DNA from: Stygiobacter sp. RIFOXYC2_FULL_38_25
GTDB taxonomy: Bacteria > Bacteroidota > Ignavibacteria > Ignavibacteriales > Melioribacteraceae
DNA: 64,000 nucleotides
Reading direction: 5' to 3'
Assembly (NCBI GenBank): GCA_001803165.1
Contig: MHAZ01000009.1
Span: 110,732-174,731, forward strand
Part shown: piece after piece, positions 54,560 to 60,984 of the stretch
How positions within the stretch are numbered: position 1 is the stretch's first letter
How the letters are laid out: every line of letters starts with the position of its first letter
Translations under genes and position numbers: made by a program
The notes under the pieces: generated by a model
Told to the model about the DNA's origin: nothing
What the model saw: only the letters and a program-made list of their open reading frames with translations
Database searches by the model: none

Positions 54560-55826
54560 AGAGTCGGAAAAATTTAAAGTCTTTATTTGGACTCTCTTTG
54601 ATTTTGCAAACACTTCTTACTCAATCGTTGTCGTTACATTTCTCTATGCAGTTTATTTCAAACAGACAATAGTTGGCGGCGAGCCCGTCGGAGATTTTTA
54701 TTGGAGTATTGGCACCAGTATTTCAATGTTGATTACGGCATTCATTTCTCCAATTCTTGGCGCAATTGCAGACTATTCAGCCGGCAAAAAAAGATTCTTG
54801 TTAATATTTACACTGCTTTGCATCGCTTCAACTTCACTACTCTATTTTGTAGGGAAGGGGGACATTCTCCTTGGAATTCTCATTTTTGTTTTAGCAAACG
54901 TTGGCTTTGAAGCTGGTCTCGTTTTTTACGATTCGTTTCTACCGGAAATAACAGCACCAAAAAATTACGGTCGGGTTAGCGGTTACGGTTTTGCAATGGG
55001 TTATCTCGGTTCGCTCACAACTTTAGCTTTGGTTTATCCTTTCATTTCCCGGCAAATGATTAAAGAGTCTTTTCCAATAGCTGCTTTGGTATTCTTAGTA
55101 TTTAGTTTGCCGCTTTTCTTTTTCCTAAAGGATACAAGAAAGAAAAAAATAGTTGATGAATCATTTTTTATGATTGGACTTTCCAGAGTATTTAACACAA
55201 TCACTCATCTTAAGAATTATAGAAATCTTTCATTGTTCCTTCTTTCTTTTTTCTTTTATATAGAAGGAGTCAACACAGTAATTTTTTTTTCCGGCAACTA
55301 CGCCACCACAACGCTGCATTTTTCTTTAGAGCAGTTAATAATTTTCTTCTTAATTGTTCAGTCAACTGCAATTGTAGGCTCATTGCTTTTTGGTTTTATA
55401 GCAGATTCACACGGGCAAAAGAAATCTCTGGTAGCTTCACTTTACGTTTGGGTATTTACAATTATCTTTGCCTATTTAACGAGTGACCATGACGGTTTTG
55501 TAACAAAATTCCTTTCCGGTTTGTTTAATTCATCCGTTTTTGAAATTGAAAAAAACAGCTTTTATGTGGTTGGACTATTAGCCGGAAGCGTAATGGGGGC
55601 TACACAATCTACAAGCAGAAGCTTGATGTCTAAGCTAACTCCGTTCGATAAGAAAACTGAATTTTTCGGTTTTTATTCATTCTTCGGAAAGAGCTCTGCT
55701 ATCCTTGGTCCGTTAGTATTTGGCTTAGTAAGCTTTGTCACCGGTGCCCAAAGACTTGCGATTCTTACAATAGGTATTTTCTTTATAGCAGGAATAATTG
55801 TACTGAGCTTTGTGGAAGATGATTAA
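54522..55826 (+). CDS. MFS transporter of the UMF1 (Atg22-like) family
   Basis: The 434-residue inner-membrane protein has about twelve helices. The N-terminal block FIWTLFDFANTSYSIVVVTFLYAVYFKQ and FYDSFLPEITAPKNYGRVSGYGFAMGYLGS are characteristic of UMF1 transporters. Its substrate is unknown. The TTG start at 54522 lies inside nusB. It converges with the M50-like gene, with a 4-base overlap at the stops. Confidence 0.85.
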   Translation: MGNLYPKKIAKIKESEKFKVFIWTLFDFANTSYSIVVVTFLYAVYFKQTIVGGEPVGDFYWSIGTSISMLITAFISPILGAIADYSAGKKRFLLIFTLLCIASTSLLYFVGKGDILLGILIFVLANVGFEAGLVFYDSFLPEITAPKNYGRVSGYGFAMGYLGSLTTLALVYPFISRQMIKESFPIAALVFLVFSLPLFFFLKDTRKKKIVDESFFMIGLSRVFNTITHLKNYRNLSLFLLSFFFYIEGVNTVIFFSGNYATTTLHFSLEQLIIFFLIVQSTAIVGSLLFGFIADSHGQKKSLVASLYVWVFTIIFAYLTSDHDGFVTKFLSGLFNSSVFEIEKNSFYVVGLLAGSVMGATQSTSRSLMSKLTPFDKKTEFFGFYSFFGKSSAILGPLVFGLVSFVTGAQRLAILTIGIFFIAGIIVLSFVEDD

Positions 55827-56503
55827 ACTTTCACTTTCGACTTGTAAGATAGTTTCAATATAATTCCGATTAGAACAACGCTAACAACCAGCCATATCAG
55901 ACTTACTGTTAACTGATCTATACCAATTAATCCAGCCATAATTTGTGCATCGCTGGCAAATTCTTGTGAAAGCATATCTTCTTTCACATCAATAAGAACA
56001 TAAATTGCGCTTACAAGAGAGATAGCTTTTACAATAATCTTGACTAACCTTATTCTTACAAAGAAGCCAAAAACTACCAATAAACCAATAGTAAATAAGC
56101 CTATAAGAATGAACTCTAAGGTTGGAGTACTAATGAAAATTATGATCAAAAAGAGCAACGCTAACGATAAATAAATGTACCGGCGTGGTTTTTGCATCTC
56201 TGCTACGAGATAAATGAGTAGTCCAAAAAATAGACTACCTAGGTAGCCCGAGCTCGCAATTAAAATATCGTTACCGCTTTCAGCAGTAATTTTGCCTCCT
56301 AAATCAAAGCCTAATGAAATTTCCGATATTGTTCCGCCCGTAATTAGAATTGTTATAGCATGGGATGCTTCGTGAAGAAATACAACGAAAAGCTTAATTG
56401 GAAAAACTAAAACTGTGTTCCATAAGAAGAACGAGAGGAAGACTATTAGAAGTACCAAAATAAAATCTGTCGTACGAGAACTTTTTTGAGAGGGATTACT
56501 CAT
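55823..56503 (-). CDS. M50B-like membrane zinc metallopeptidase
   Basis: The 226-residue protein has about six helices. The zinc motif HEASH (His44-Glu45-His48) lies in the second hydrophobic stretch FPIKLFVVFLHEASHAITILITGGTI. Helix pairs further on and an ASSGYLGSLFFG segment fit the M50B-like subgroup. Family members are intramembrane proteases, but many of this small type are uncharacterised. ATG 56503 is used instead of the TTG three codons upstream. Confidence 0.75.
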   Translation of the reverse strand: MSNPSQKSSRTTDFILVLLIVFLSFFLWNTVLVFPIKLFVVFLHEASHAITILITGGTISEISLGFDLGGKITAESGNDILIASSGYLGSLFFGLLIYLVAEMQKPRRYIYLSLALLFLIIIFISTPTLEFILIGLFTIGLLVVFGFFVRIRLVKIIVKAISLVSAIYVLIDVKEDMLSQEFASDAQIMAGLIGIDQLTVSLIWLVVSVVLIGIILKLSYKSKVKV

Positions 56504-56539
56504 TAGATACAATTTTTTGTTCGAAAATAAATAAAAATC

Positions 56540-56570
56540 TTGAATTAGACTTTAGAGTAAACTAATTTTG
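56540..56570 (+). promoter_or_regulatory. Promoter of tRNA-Gly (Bacteroidota-type)
   Basis: TTG (56540-56542), a 20-base spacer and TAATTTTG (56563-56570) match the consensus, with the tRNA starting 8 bases downstream. Confidence 0.6.
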
Positions 56571-56577
56571 TTCAGTC

Positions 56578-56649
56578 GCGGGCGTAACTCAGTGGTAGAG
56601 TGTTAGCTTCCCAAGCTGAAAGTCGCGGGTTCAAGTCCCGTCACCCGCT
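56578..56649 (+). tRNA. tRNA-Gly, anticodon CCC
   Basis: The 72-base cloverleaf has acceptor GCGGGCG, D-arm ACTC/GAGT, anticodon stem TTAGC/GCTGA with loop TTCCCAA (anticodon CCC), and T-arm GCGGG-TTCAAGT-CCCGT. CCA is not encoded. The 3' acceptor strand reads CACCCGC, giving one C-A mismatch at the sixth pair. A second copy of the 3' half 64 bases downstream carries CGCCCGC, which would pair perfectly. Confidence 0.92.
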
Positions 56650-56666
56650 CAATTGGAAATTAATTT

Positions 56667-56714
56667 GCGGGTTCTCCCTAAGGGATTCCTTCGGAAAAGT
56701 CCCGTCGCCCGCTC
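56667..56714 (+). pseudogene. Broken second copy of the tRNA-Gly 3' half with an insert in the T-loop
   Basis: GCGGGTTC (56667-56674) and AAGTCCCGTCGCCCGCTC (56697-56714) are the T-arm and 3' acceptor of tRNA-Gly. They are split at the T-loop by 22 bases whose core CCCTAAGGGATTCCTTCGG matches the palindrome at 15185-15218. No 5' half is present. The 20-base block 56697-56716 matches 56633-56652 at 19 of 20 positions. Confidence 0.7.
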
Positions 56715-56755
56715 AAAAAATATTGATAAAAGTTTTCGAAAAAGTTTTACAGTTC

Positions 56756-56786
56756 TTGTATCTTAGACACAAAAGTTCTATAATTG
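56756..56786 (+). promoter_or_regulatory. Promoter of tRNA-Val
   Basis: TTG (56756-56758), a 20-base spacer and TATAATTG (56779-56786), one mismatch from TAnnTTTG, lie 28 bases before the tRNA. Confidence 0.5.
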
Positions 56787-56814
56787 AGCCGCAAAATTTT
56801 GATATTATGTTCAT

Positions 56815-56889
56815 GGGAGCTTAGCTCAGCTGGTTCAGAGCATCTGCCTTACAAGCAGAGGGTCATTGGTTCGAATCCATTAGCTCCCA
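56815..56889 (+). tRNA. tRNA-Val, anticodon TAC
   Basis: The 75-base cloverleaf has acceptor GGGAGCT/AGCTCCC (fully paired), D-arm GCTC/GAGC, anticodon stem TCTGC/GCAGA with loop CTTACAA (anticodon TAC), and T-arm ATTGG-TTCGAAT-CCATT. The discriminator is A and CCA is not encoded. An integrase gene starts 164 bases downstream, so its 3' end is a candidate attachment site; no second copy of that end is found in the window. Confidence 0.95.
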
Positions 56890-56892
56890 CAA

Positions 56893-56932
56893 AAAACCCT
56901 GTATTCAAATTAGAAACGGGGTTTTTATTTTT
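56893..56932 (+). terminator. Terminator after tRNA-Val
   Basis: AAAACCCTGT pairs with ACGGGGTTTT (one wobble pair) around a 13-base loop, followed by TTTTTATTTTT. The rest of the gap to the integrase has no gene. Confidence 0.75.
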
Positions 56933-57052
56933 AAAGAACTAATGGAAATCCCTCTGATTCGTTTATGGCGTAAAAATCAGTTACTAACTTTGGTAATAAC
57001 TTTTTGAAATAGCCTATCTCAATTCTTGGTAAGACAAAATAAAGGTCTTATC

Positions 57053-58165
57053 ATGGAAAAATTTTATCTAACCAAAACAAACTACTCTCCTTATTGGCAG
57101 TTGATCTATTCCAGAAGTGGAAAAAGAACAACGAAGAGCACCGGAACAAAAAACAAATCTGAAGCTTTGCAGTTTTTAACAGAATTCAAGGAAAGAATTA
57201 ATCAGAAAAAAGTGATTCCAAAAACTCTAGCGGAATTTGAGCGCGAATATGTGGCTTGGATTACTAACACTCATTCAGCAAGCTACATAGAACGAGCGGT
57301 AAAGCTTTCTTTTCTAATGCTGGGGAATTTTATTCAAAAAGAAAAAAACTGTGCTGCTAATGATTTTATGGTTTCTGATATCTCGGTGAAAATAGCTGAC
57401 AGATTTATAGCAGATACCTTTTCCAGATCGGAACACTCAGCTAGATTGTATTTAAGAACGCTTAAAAGTGCCATAAATACAGCGATTAGGTGGGGAGTAG
57501 TAGAAATCAATGTCTTTTCAAAAATCAAAGCGCCAAAGCCCTTTAAAACGTTCCCGGCATATATCAAGGAAGTGGAGCTAGAAAAAATCTGTAATGCAAC
57601 TGGTGAAGCTTTTCTAAGAGATTTATTCAGAATCGCTTTTCTTTCTGGAATGCGATTAGGTGAAATACTTTCCTTGAAGTGGGAAAGTATTAATCTTACC
57701 GAAAAAACTATAACCCTCAGCAATTCAGCAACATTTCAAACAAAGAATAAACGAGATCGGCTTATACCTATTAATCAAAGTCTATTAGAAATTTTATGGA
57801 GTATGCAAAAAAACAGTAAAGATGTGAAGGATTTACTTTTTTCCAAGGTTAAGGATGTGAAATTAAATGGCGATTATGTTTCTAAGAAATTCAAAAAAGC
57901 AGTTAGGGCTGTGGGTTTGTCTGATAGAATTCACTTCCACACATTGCGCCATAGCTTCGCTTCATTAATCCATCAAAAGGGAGCTTCCTTAACAGTTGTA
58001 AAAGATTTACTAGGGCATTCAGATATAAAAACAACTTTGATCTATTCTCATTTAGCAAAAGAAAACCTAGTTGATGCTGTTGAACTTATCGGGGCAATGA
58101 AAAAAACGGATACAAATTTTTCTATTCAAGCTGGTGAAATTTCTGTTATCCTAAATCTTAACTAG
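57053..58165 (+). CDS. Tyrosine recombinase / phage integrase (copy 1)
   Basis: The 370-residue protein has an N-terminal arm-binding-like domain, a SAM-like core-binding domain (about 55-165) and the catalytic domain. Catalytic residues can be placed as Arg201 (SGMRLGEIL), His296-Arg299 (HTLRH), His322 (LLGHSD) and the nucleophile Tyr331 (TLIYSHL). ATG 57053 is used; AAAGG upstream lies in a small AAGAC/GTCTT hairpin that could mask it. Position just after tRNA-Val suggests it catalysed integration there. It is a distant paralogue of the integrase at 62934. Confidence 0.93.
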   Translation: MEKFYLTKTNYSPYWQLIYSRSGKRTTKSTGTKNKSEALQFLTEFKERINQKKVIPKTLAEFEREYVAWITNTHSASYIERAVKLSFLMLGNFIQKEKNCAANDFMVSDISVKIADRFIADTFSRSEHSARLYLRTLKSAINTAIRWGVVEINVFSKIKAPKPFKTFPAYIKEVELEKICNATGEAFLRDLFRIAFLSGMRLGEILSLKWESINLTEKTITLSNSATFQTKNKRDRLIPINQSLLEILWSMQKNSKDVKDLLFSKVKDVKLNGDYVSKKFKKAVRAVGLSDRIHFHTLRHSFASLIHQKGASLTVVKDLLGHSDIKTTLIYSHLAKENLVDAVELIGAMKKTDTNFSIQAGEISVILNLN

Positions 58166-58217
58166 AAAAAGAATAAAAGCAGAAAGGGCTCTAAATATTC
58201 TAAGTTTTCTAAAAATG

Positions 58218-58244
58218 CTGCTTTTAAAGGCAGAAAGTTTTTTT
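58218..58244 (+). terminator. Terminator after integrase 1, with a competing upstream arm
   Basis: CTGC-TTTT/AAAG-GCAG (58218-58233) is followed after AAAG by seven Ts. The same CTGCTTTT can pair instead with AAAAGCAG at 58175-58182. Confidence 0.5.
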
Positions 58245-58331
58245 ATGAAGAAAAAACAAAAGAAATAATGACTTTCAAATTTAGAGTGAACGACTTTTAG
58301 TTAGACTCTAACATTCATAATTGGAGCATAA

Positions 58332-58814
58332 ATGAGAAAGAAAAAATATGATTATGAACTTGCAGAAAGAGTAAGAACAATTGTTTGGAAATTTCGAGAT
58401 GTTGAAGAATCATACCCGGAACTTGAAAAATCGAAGGGAAACAAAATTTCCTCTCCTTGGGATATGTATTCGTCTTTTAAGTTTTTATTCGATCATGAAG
58501 TAAAAGAAAAATTTACTGTTTTTTGGCTTGGCACTTCTAATAAAGTAATTGGATTTGAAGTTGTTGCGGAAGGAACGTTAAATAGTGCAATAGTCCATCC
58601 TAGAGAAGTTTTTAGAGGTGCAATTGTTGCAAGCTGTAATTCAATTATTGTTGCTCATAATCATCCAAGTGGTAATAATGAACCTTCCAGTGATGATATA
58701 GTTTTGACAAATAAACTCATTCAGTCCGGAAAGATAATCGGCATTAAAGTACTAGATCATATTATTTTTACAAATGATGGGTATTATAGTTTTGAAGAAA
58801 ATAAAAAAATGTGA
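58332..58814 (+). CDS. RadC-family JAB-domain protein
   Basis: The 160-residue protein has the JAMM/RadC core: EGTLNSAIVHPREVFRGAIVASCNSIIVAHNHPSGNNEPSSDDIVLT, with the HNHPSG-x-x-x-PSxxD metal motif complete. RadC-like proteins are often found in mobile elements; despite the name no repair role is established. It lacks the N-terminal HhH region of chromosomal RadC, as usual for mobile-element forms. It lies 6 bases before the excisionase-like gene. Confidence 0.9.
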   Translation: MRKKKYDYELAERVRTIVWKFRDVEESYPELEKSKGNKISSPWDMYSSFKFLFDHEVKEKFTVFWLGTSNKVIGFEVVAEGTLNSAIVHPREVFRGAIVASCNSIIVAHNHPSGNNEPSSDDIVLTNKLIQSGKIIGIKVLDHIIFTNDGYYSFEENKKM

Positions 58815-58820
58815 GGAAAT

Positions 58821-59054
58821 ATGAAGACACTATGGGAAAAATTACTTACTCCAGATATGGCAAAGGTCATCTATCGGGGTAACTTTACTAAAAGCCAAGC
58901 AGCGCTATATTTTGGCATCGGGGAGCTTAAACTTCAGAAGCGAATTGATAGCGGTGAACTAGCTGTAAACTTTCAAGATGGTAATGAAAGAATAAGCCGG
59001 ATTGCTTGTGATAATTATCTTAGAAAAAACGAGTATATAGCAAAACGCAAGTAA
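58821..59054 (+). CDS. Small excisionase-like HTH protein
   Basis: The 77-residue product reads like an HTH_17/excisionase domain: FTKSQAALYFGIGELKLQKRIDSGEL, then a wing-like DGNERISRIACDNYLRKNEY. This fits Xis-type recombination directionality factors or MerR-like DNA binders. Its location between RadC and an unknown gene, two genes after the integrase, supports an Xis role, but the similarity is by pattern only. Confidence 0.55.
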   Translation: MKTLWEKLLTPDMAKVIYRGNFTKSQAALYFGIGELKLQKRIDSGELAVNFQDGNERISRIACDNYLRKNEYIAKRK

Positions 59055-59110
59055 CAAAATAAACTATAAAATCAAGTTGCTTGTTTATCCGATTCGGTTA
59101 TTTTAGAAAT

Positions 59111-59217
59111 GAATCTCAAAATAATTTCCGAAACTGAGATTGAATAGCTCGCTTATCTTTTCCCGCAAGGGAAAGCAGATCGGAAACTGCTTTGAGAGGA
59201 TAGCGAGCTTTTTATTT
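59111..59217 (+). ncRNA. Structured RNA leader 1 with pseudoknot/terminator architecture
   Basis: Arm A1 (TCTCAAA 59114-59120 and TTTCCGA 59125-59131) pairs with A2 (TCGGAAA 59180-59186 and TTTGAGA 59191-59197), leaving a symmetric 4x4 internal loop. Arm B1 (AGCTCGCTTATC 59146-59157) pairs with B2 (GATAGCGAGCT 59199-59209, one bulge), directly followed by a T-run. Inside the loop a TTTCCC-GCAA-GGGAAA hairpin (59159-59174) has a GNRA-type tetraloop. Local alternatives exist: AATCTCA with TGAGATT (59112-59118 with 59135-59141) and AGCAG with CTGCT. It ends about 10 bases before ATG 59227, which favours a regulatory leader. Confidence 0.6.
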
Positions 59218-59226
59218 GGGTGTTGT

Positions 59227-59985
59227 ATGGGAACTACAAATGAAAGCAGCGTAAAATTTCCGCATGAAATTTACGAACATGCAATTAGCGAGAGTCCATT
59301 TGCTATTATTCATAAACAGATATACGAGCTACTAGGTAAATATTTCAAAGTACAGTACGAAAGATATAATCAGATGTACAATGATTTGCTTCAATCAAAT
59401 CTTGATTTCTGGTATTATTATTTAAAATATGTAAAACTAGTAAGTTCTATTTTTGACAAGGTGGAGAAAGATTTTGGTGATGTACTATTTGAGAAAATTG
59501 AGTTTGATAAAATGGATATCTTCATTAAGAGCAATATCACTGAAAGGATGTTCATTCTACTTGAACCAAATAAAAAATATTCGAATGACGTTTATAAAAA
59601 ATACAAAAAGAAGGATTTGTTTATAGTTGTTGACTTGCGTAATGGAGAAGCAACGATAAAGGAAATGTTTGAGGACTTAAATCATATCTTGACAGATATC
59701 AAAATAGTATCTGCTGAAAAGAAATGGCTATCCAAAAAAGGTTCAAAAAGAAAGGAGATTGCTTACAAAGTAATACTTGAAAACCTTAAGAGACCAATAT
59801 CTAGTATGGAAAGTATTCTTTCTGAAGTCCTTGATGGATATTATTCAAGAGATCAAGTCAATGTTGATGAACATGAGGCAATTACAAAATCAATTCATAG
59901 ATTTGCAAAATCTATTGGTGTGAAAGAAACAATAAAAAAACTAAAAAATATCAAAAAGAAAAACCCTTCTTTCAGTCTTGACTAA
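59227..59985 (+). CDS. Unknown island protein, 252 residues
   Basis: I do not recognise a family. The product is rich in K, E, Y and F and looks mostly helical, with a notable aromatic stretch LDFWYYYLKYVKLVSSIF near residue 60. A likely alpha/beta segment DLFIVVDLRNGEATIKEMFEDLNHIL lies near residue 135, and a lysine-rich C-terminus ends the protein. No signal peptide or membrane helix is seen. ATG 59227 is chosen; the frame is open back to TTG 59140 but that part coincides with the structured RNA. It is bracketed by two structured RNA elements. Confidence 0.7.
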   Translation: MGTTNESSVKFPHEIYEHAISESPFAIIHKQIYELLGKYFKVQYERYNQMYNDLLQSNLDFWYYYLKYVKLVSSIFDKVEKDFGDVLFEKIEFDKMDIFIKSNITERMFILLEPNKKYSNDVYKKYKKKDLFIVVDLRNGEATIKEMFEDLNHILTDIKIVSAEKKWLSKKGSKRKEIAYKVILENLKRPISSMESILSEVLDGYYSRDQVNVDEHEAITKSIHRFAKSIGVKETIKKLKNIKKKNPSFSLD

Positions 59986-59992
59986 ATTTAAA

Positions 59993-60023
59993 GGGACAAA
60001 TATTTGTCTCTGACAGAGACAAA
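59993..60023. promoter_or_regulatory. Three-arm GGGACAAA/TTTGTCTC/GAGACAAA palindrome, possible operator
   Basis: TTTGTCTCTG and CAGAGACAAA (60003-60023) form a perfect 10-bp inverted repeat around a single A. GGGACAAA at 59993-60000 can also pair with TTTGTCTC. It lies just after the 252-residue gene and upstream of the next structured RNA, a natural place for a repressor site or a small switch. Confidence 0.45.
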
Positions 60024-60067
60024 AAACCTACCTCGCATTAACAAAACATTTCTCGGAAGTTTGCATC

Positions 60068-60158
60068 AGCGTATAGATCGTAAAAGTCTCACAAAAATGA
60101 TATTAAATTCAAGAAAAGCCAGTTGGTCTATACGCTAAAGACTTTCTGGCTTTTTTTT
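60068..60158 (+). ncRNA. Structured RNA leader 2 with H-type pseudoknot/terminator architecture
   Basis: Arm A1 AGCGTATAGATC (60068-60079) pairs with A2 GGTCTATACGCT (60125-60136): twelve pairs with one T-G wobble. Arm B1 AAAAGCCAG (60114-60122) pairs perfectly with B2 CTGGCTTTT (60146-60154), followed by Ts to 60158. The order A1-B1-A2-B2 with linkers of 34, 2 and 9 bases is a feasible H-type pseudoknot. Alternatively, A1-A2 pairing competes with the B terminator. The T-run ends 10 bases before ATG 60168. The same topology occurs at 59111-59217. Confidence 0.65.
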
Positions 60159-60167
60159 ATTTAAAAA

Positions 60168-60371
60168 ATGAACCAATACTTAGAAACCCTCAGCGAGACA
60201 CTAGAGAAAATTGATTTGCTTTTGGCTGCATTAGAAAAGCTACCTCTAGGAAATGAAAAGAAAGCAGAGCTAAAAACATCTCTAGAGAATGCTTGGAATG
60301 AAGTGTTCTTTGTTTATGACATAATCACTGAGCTAACTGAATTGTTTACAAGTGGATTTAATTGGAATTAA
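60168..60371 (+). CDS. Small acidic helical protein, 67 residues
   Basis: I do not recognise it. It is predicted to be a helical, acidic protein (MNQYLETLSETLEKIDLLLAALEKL, later FFVYDIITELTELF). It starts directly after the terminator-like T-run, without a clear ribosome-binding site. It lies upstream of the tail-assembly chaperone gene, a position usually held by a tail protein in phages, but it is too short to be a tail tube protein. Confidence 0.55.
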   Translation: MNQYLETLSETLEKIDLLLAALEKLPLGNEKKAELKTSLENAWNEVFFVYDIITELTELFTSGFNWN

Positions 60372-60394
60372 CTAAACATATAAGGAGCAGCAAA

Positions 60395-60751
60395 ATGGCA
60401 GAGCAAAAAACATATTCGATCAACGGACGCGAGTTCAAGTTAAAAGAATCGCTCACTCTTCAAGAGCAAGAAATAATCCAAAAACCCCTCAGAAATTTCC
60501 GCACTTTTGGTCTTTTAGTAGCGGGTAACTTCACTGCAAATGAAGCTTCAGTTTTCTTTTCTACAATCCTAAGTCCGGCTGATGGTAATGAAACTCCCAA
60601 GGAATTCTTTCTATCGCTTGATGAAAAATTAGGTGTAAAAATTCTATCAGATTTTTTTTTATCGAGAATAGAGAACTACTCGGAATTATTGAATCTCTGG
60701 GAGAAGTTAGAAGAAAGCTCGCAGAAGCTGAAGAAAAATTTTTTGAGTTAA
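60395..60751 (+). CDS. Phage tail assembly chaperone, short (zero-frame) form
   Basis: The 118-residue product starts at ATG 60395 after AAGGAG. It has an N-terminal beta-type YSINGREFKLKESLTLQEQEIIQ and a helical remainder. No strong family match is claimed; the identification rests on position directly before the tape-measure gene and on the -1 frame extension starting at a run of nine Ts (60652-60660), the arrangement known for tail assembly chaperone genes of long-tailed phages. After the T-run the zero frame continues 31 codons to TAA. Confidence 0.65.
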   Translation: MAEQKTYSINGREFKLKESLTLQEQEIIQKPLRNFRTFGLLVAGNFTANEASVFFSTILSPADGNETPKEFFLSLDEKLGVKILSDFFLSRIENYSELLNLWEKLEESSQKLKKNFLS

Positions 60752-60984
60752 CTGAGCATGATCTGGAATTTGAAAATCCAGCAGTAAAATTAAGTGAAAC
60801 GGAATATTTGATATATGCAATTACAGACGGCGATTTGAGCAAGTATAATCAGATTTATAATATGTCTTATGAAGTAGTCCTTAAGTTTTACTATTTCAAA
60901 CTCATCAATAAACTAAATGAGATGCTATACACAATAGCGATTTTAGAAAAAAACAAGAGAGAGGTTTACAATGCCACGCATTGA
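60650..60984 (+). CDS. -1 frame extension of the tail assembly chaperone (probable programmed frameshift product)
   Basis: Moving to the -1 frame at the T9 run (codons GAT TTT TTT, then TTT ATC GAG) opens 108 codons without a stop. They read FIENRELLGIIESLGEVRRK, then LAEAEEKFFELTEHDLEFEN, continuing to KREVYNATH and a TGA at 60982-60984, fourteen bases inside the tape-measure gene. The residues look protein-like (amphipathic, E/K/L-rich) and have no start codon context of their own. Ribosomal slippage or transcriptional slippage on T9 are both possible; a sequencing or natural indel in T9 is the alternative. Confidence 0.6.

Noticed and set aside
59140..59226. A 29-residue N-terminal extension of the unknown island protein
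   Set aside because: The bases form nested hairpins ending in a terminator T-run, which explains them better than coding; the TTG has no ribosome-binding site.
60752..60970. A true intergenic gap between the tail chaperone and the tape measure
   Set aside because: The -1 frame is open across the whole stretch and protein-like, so it is treated as the frameshift extension.
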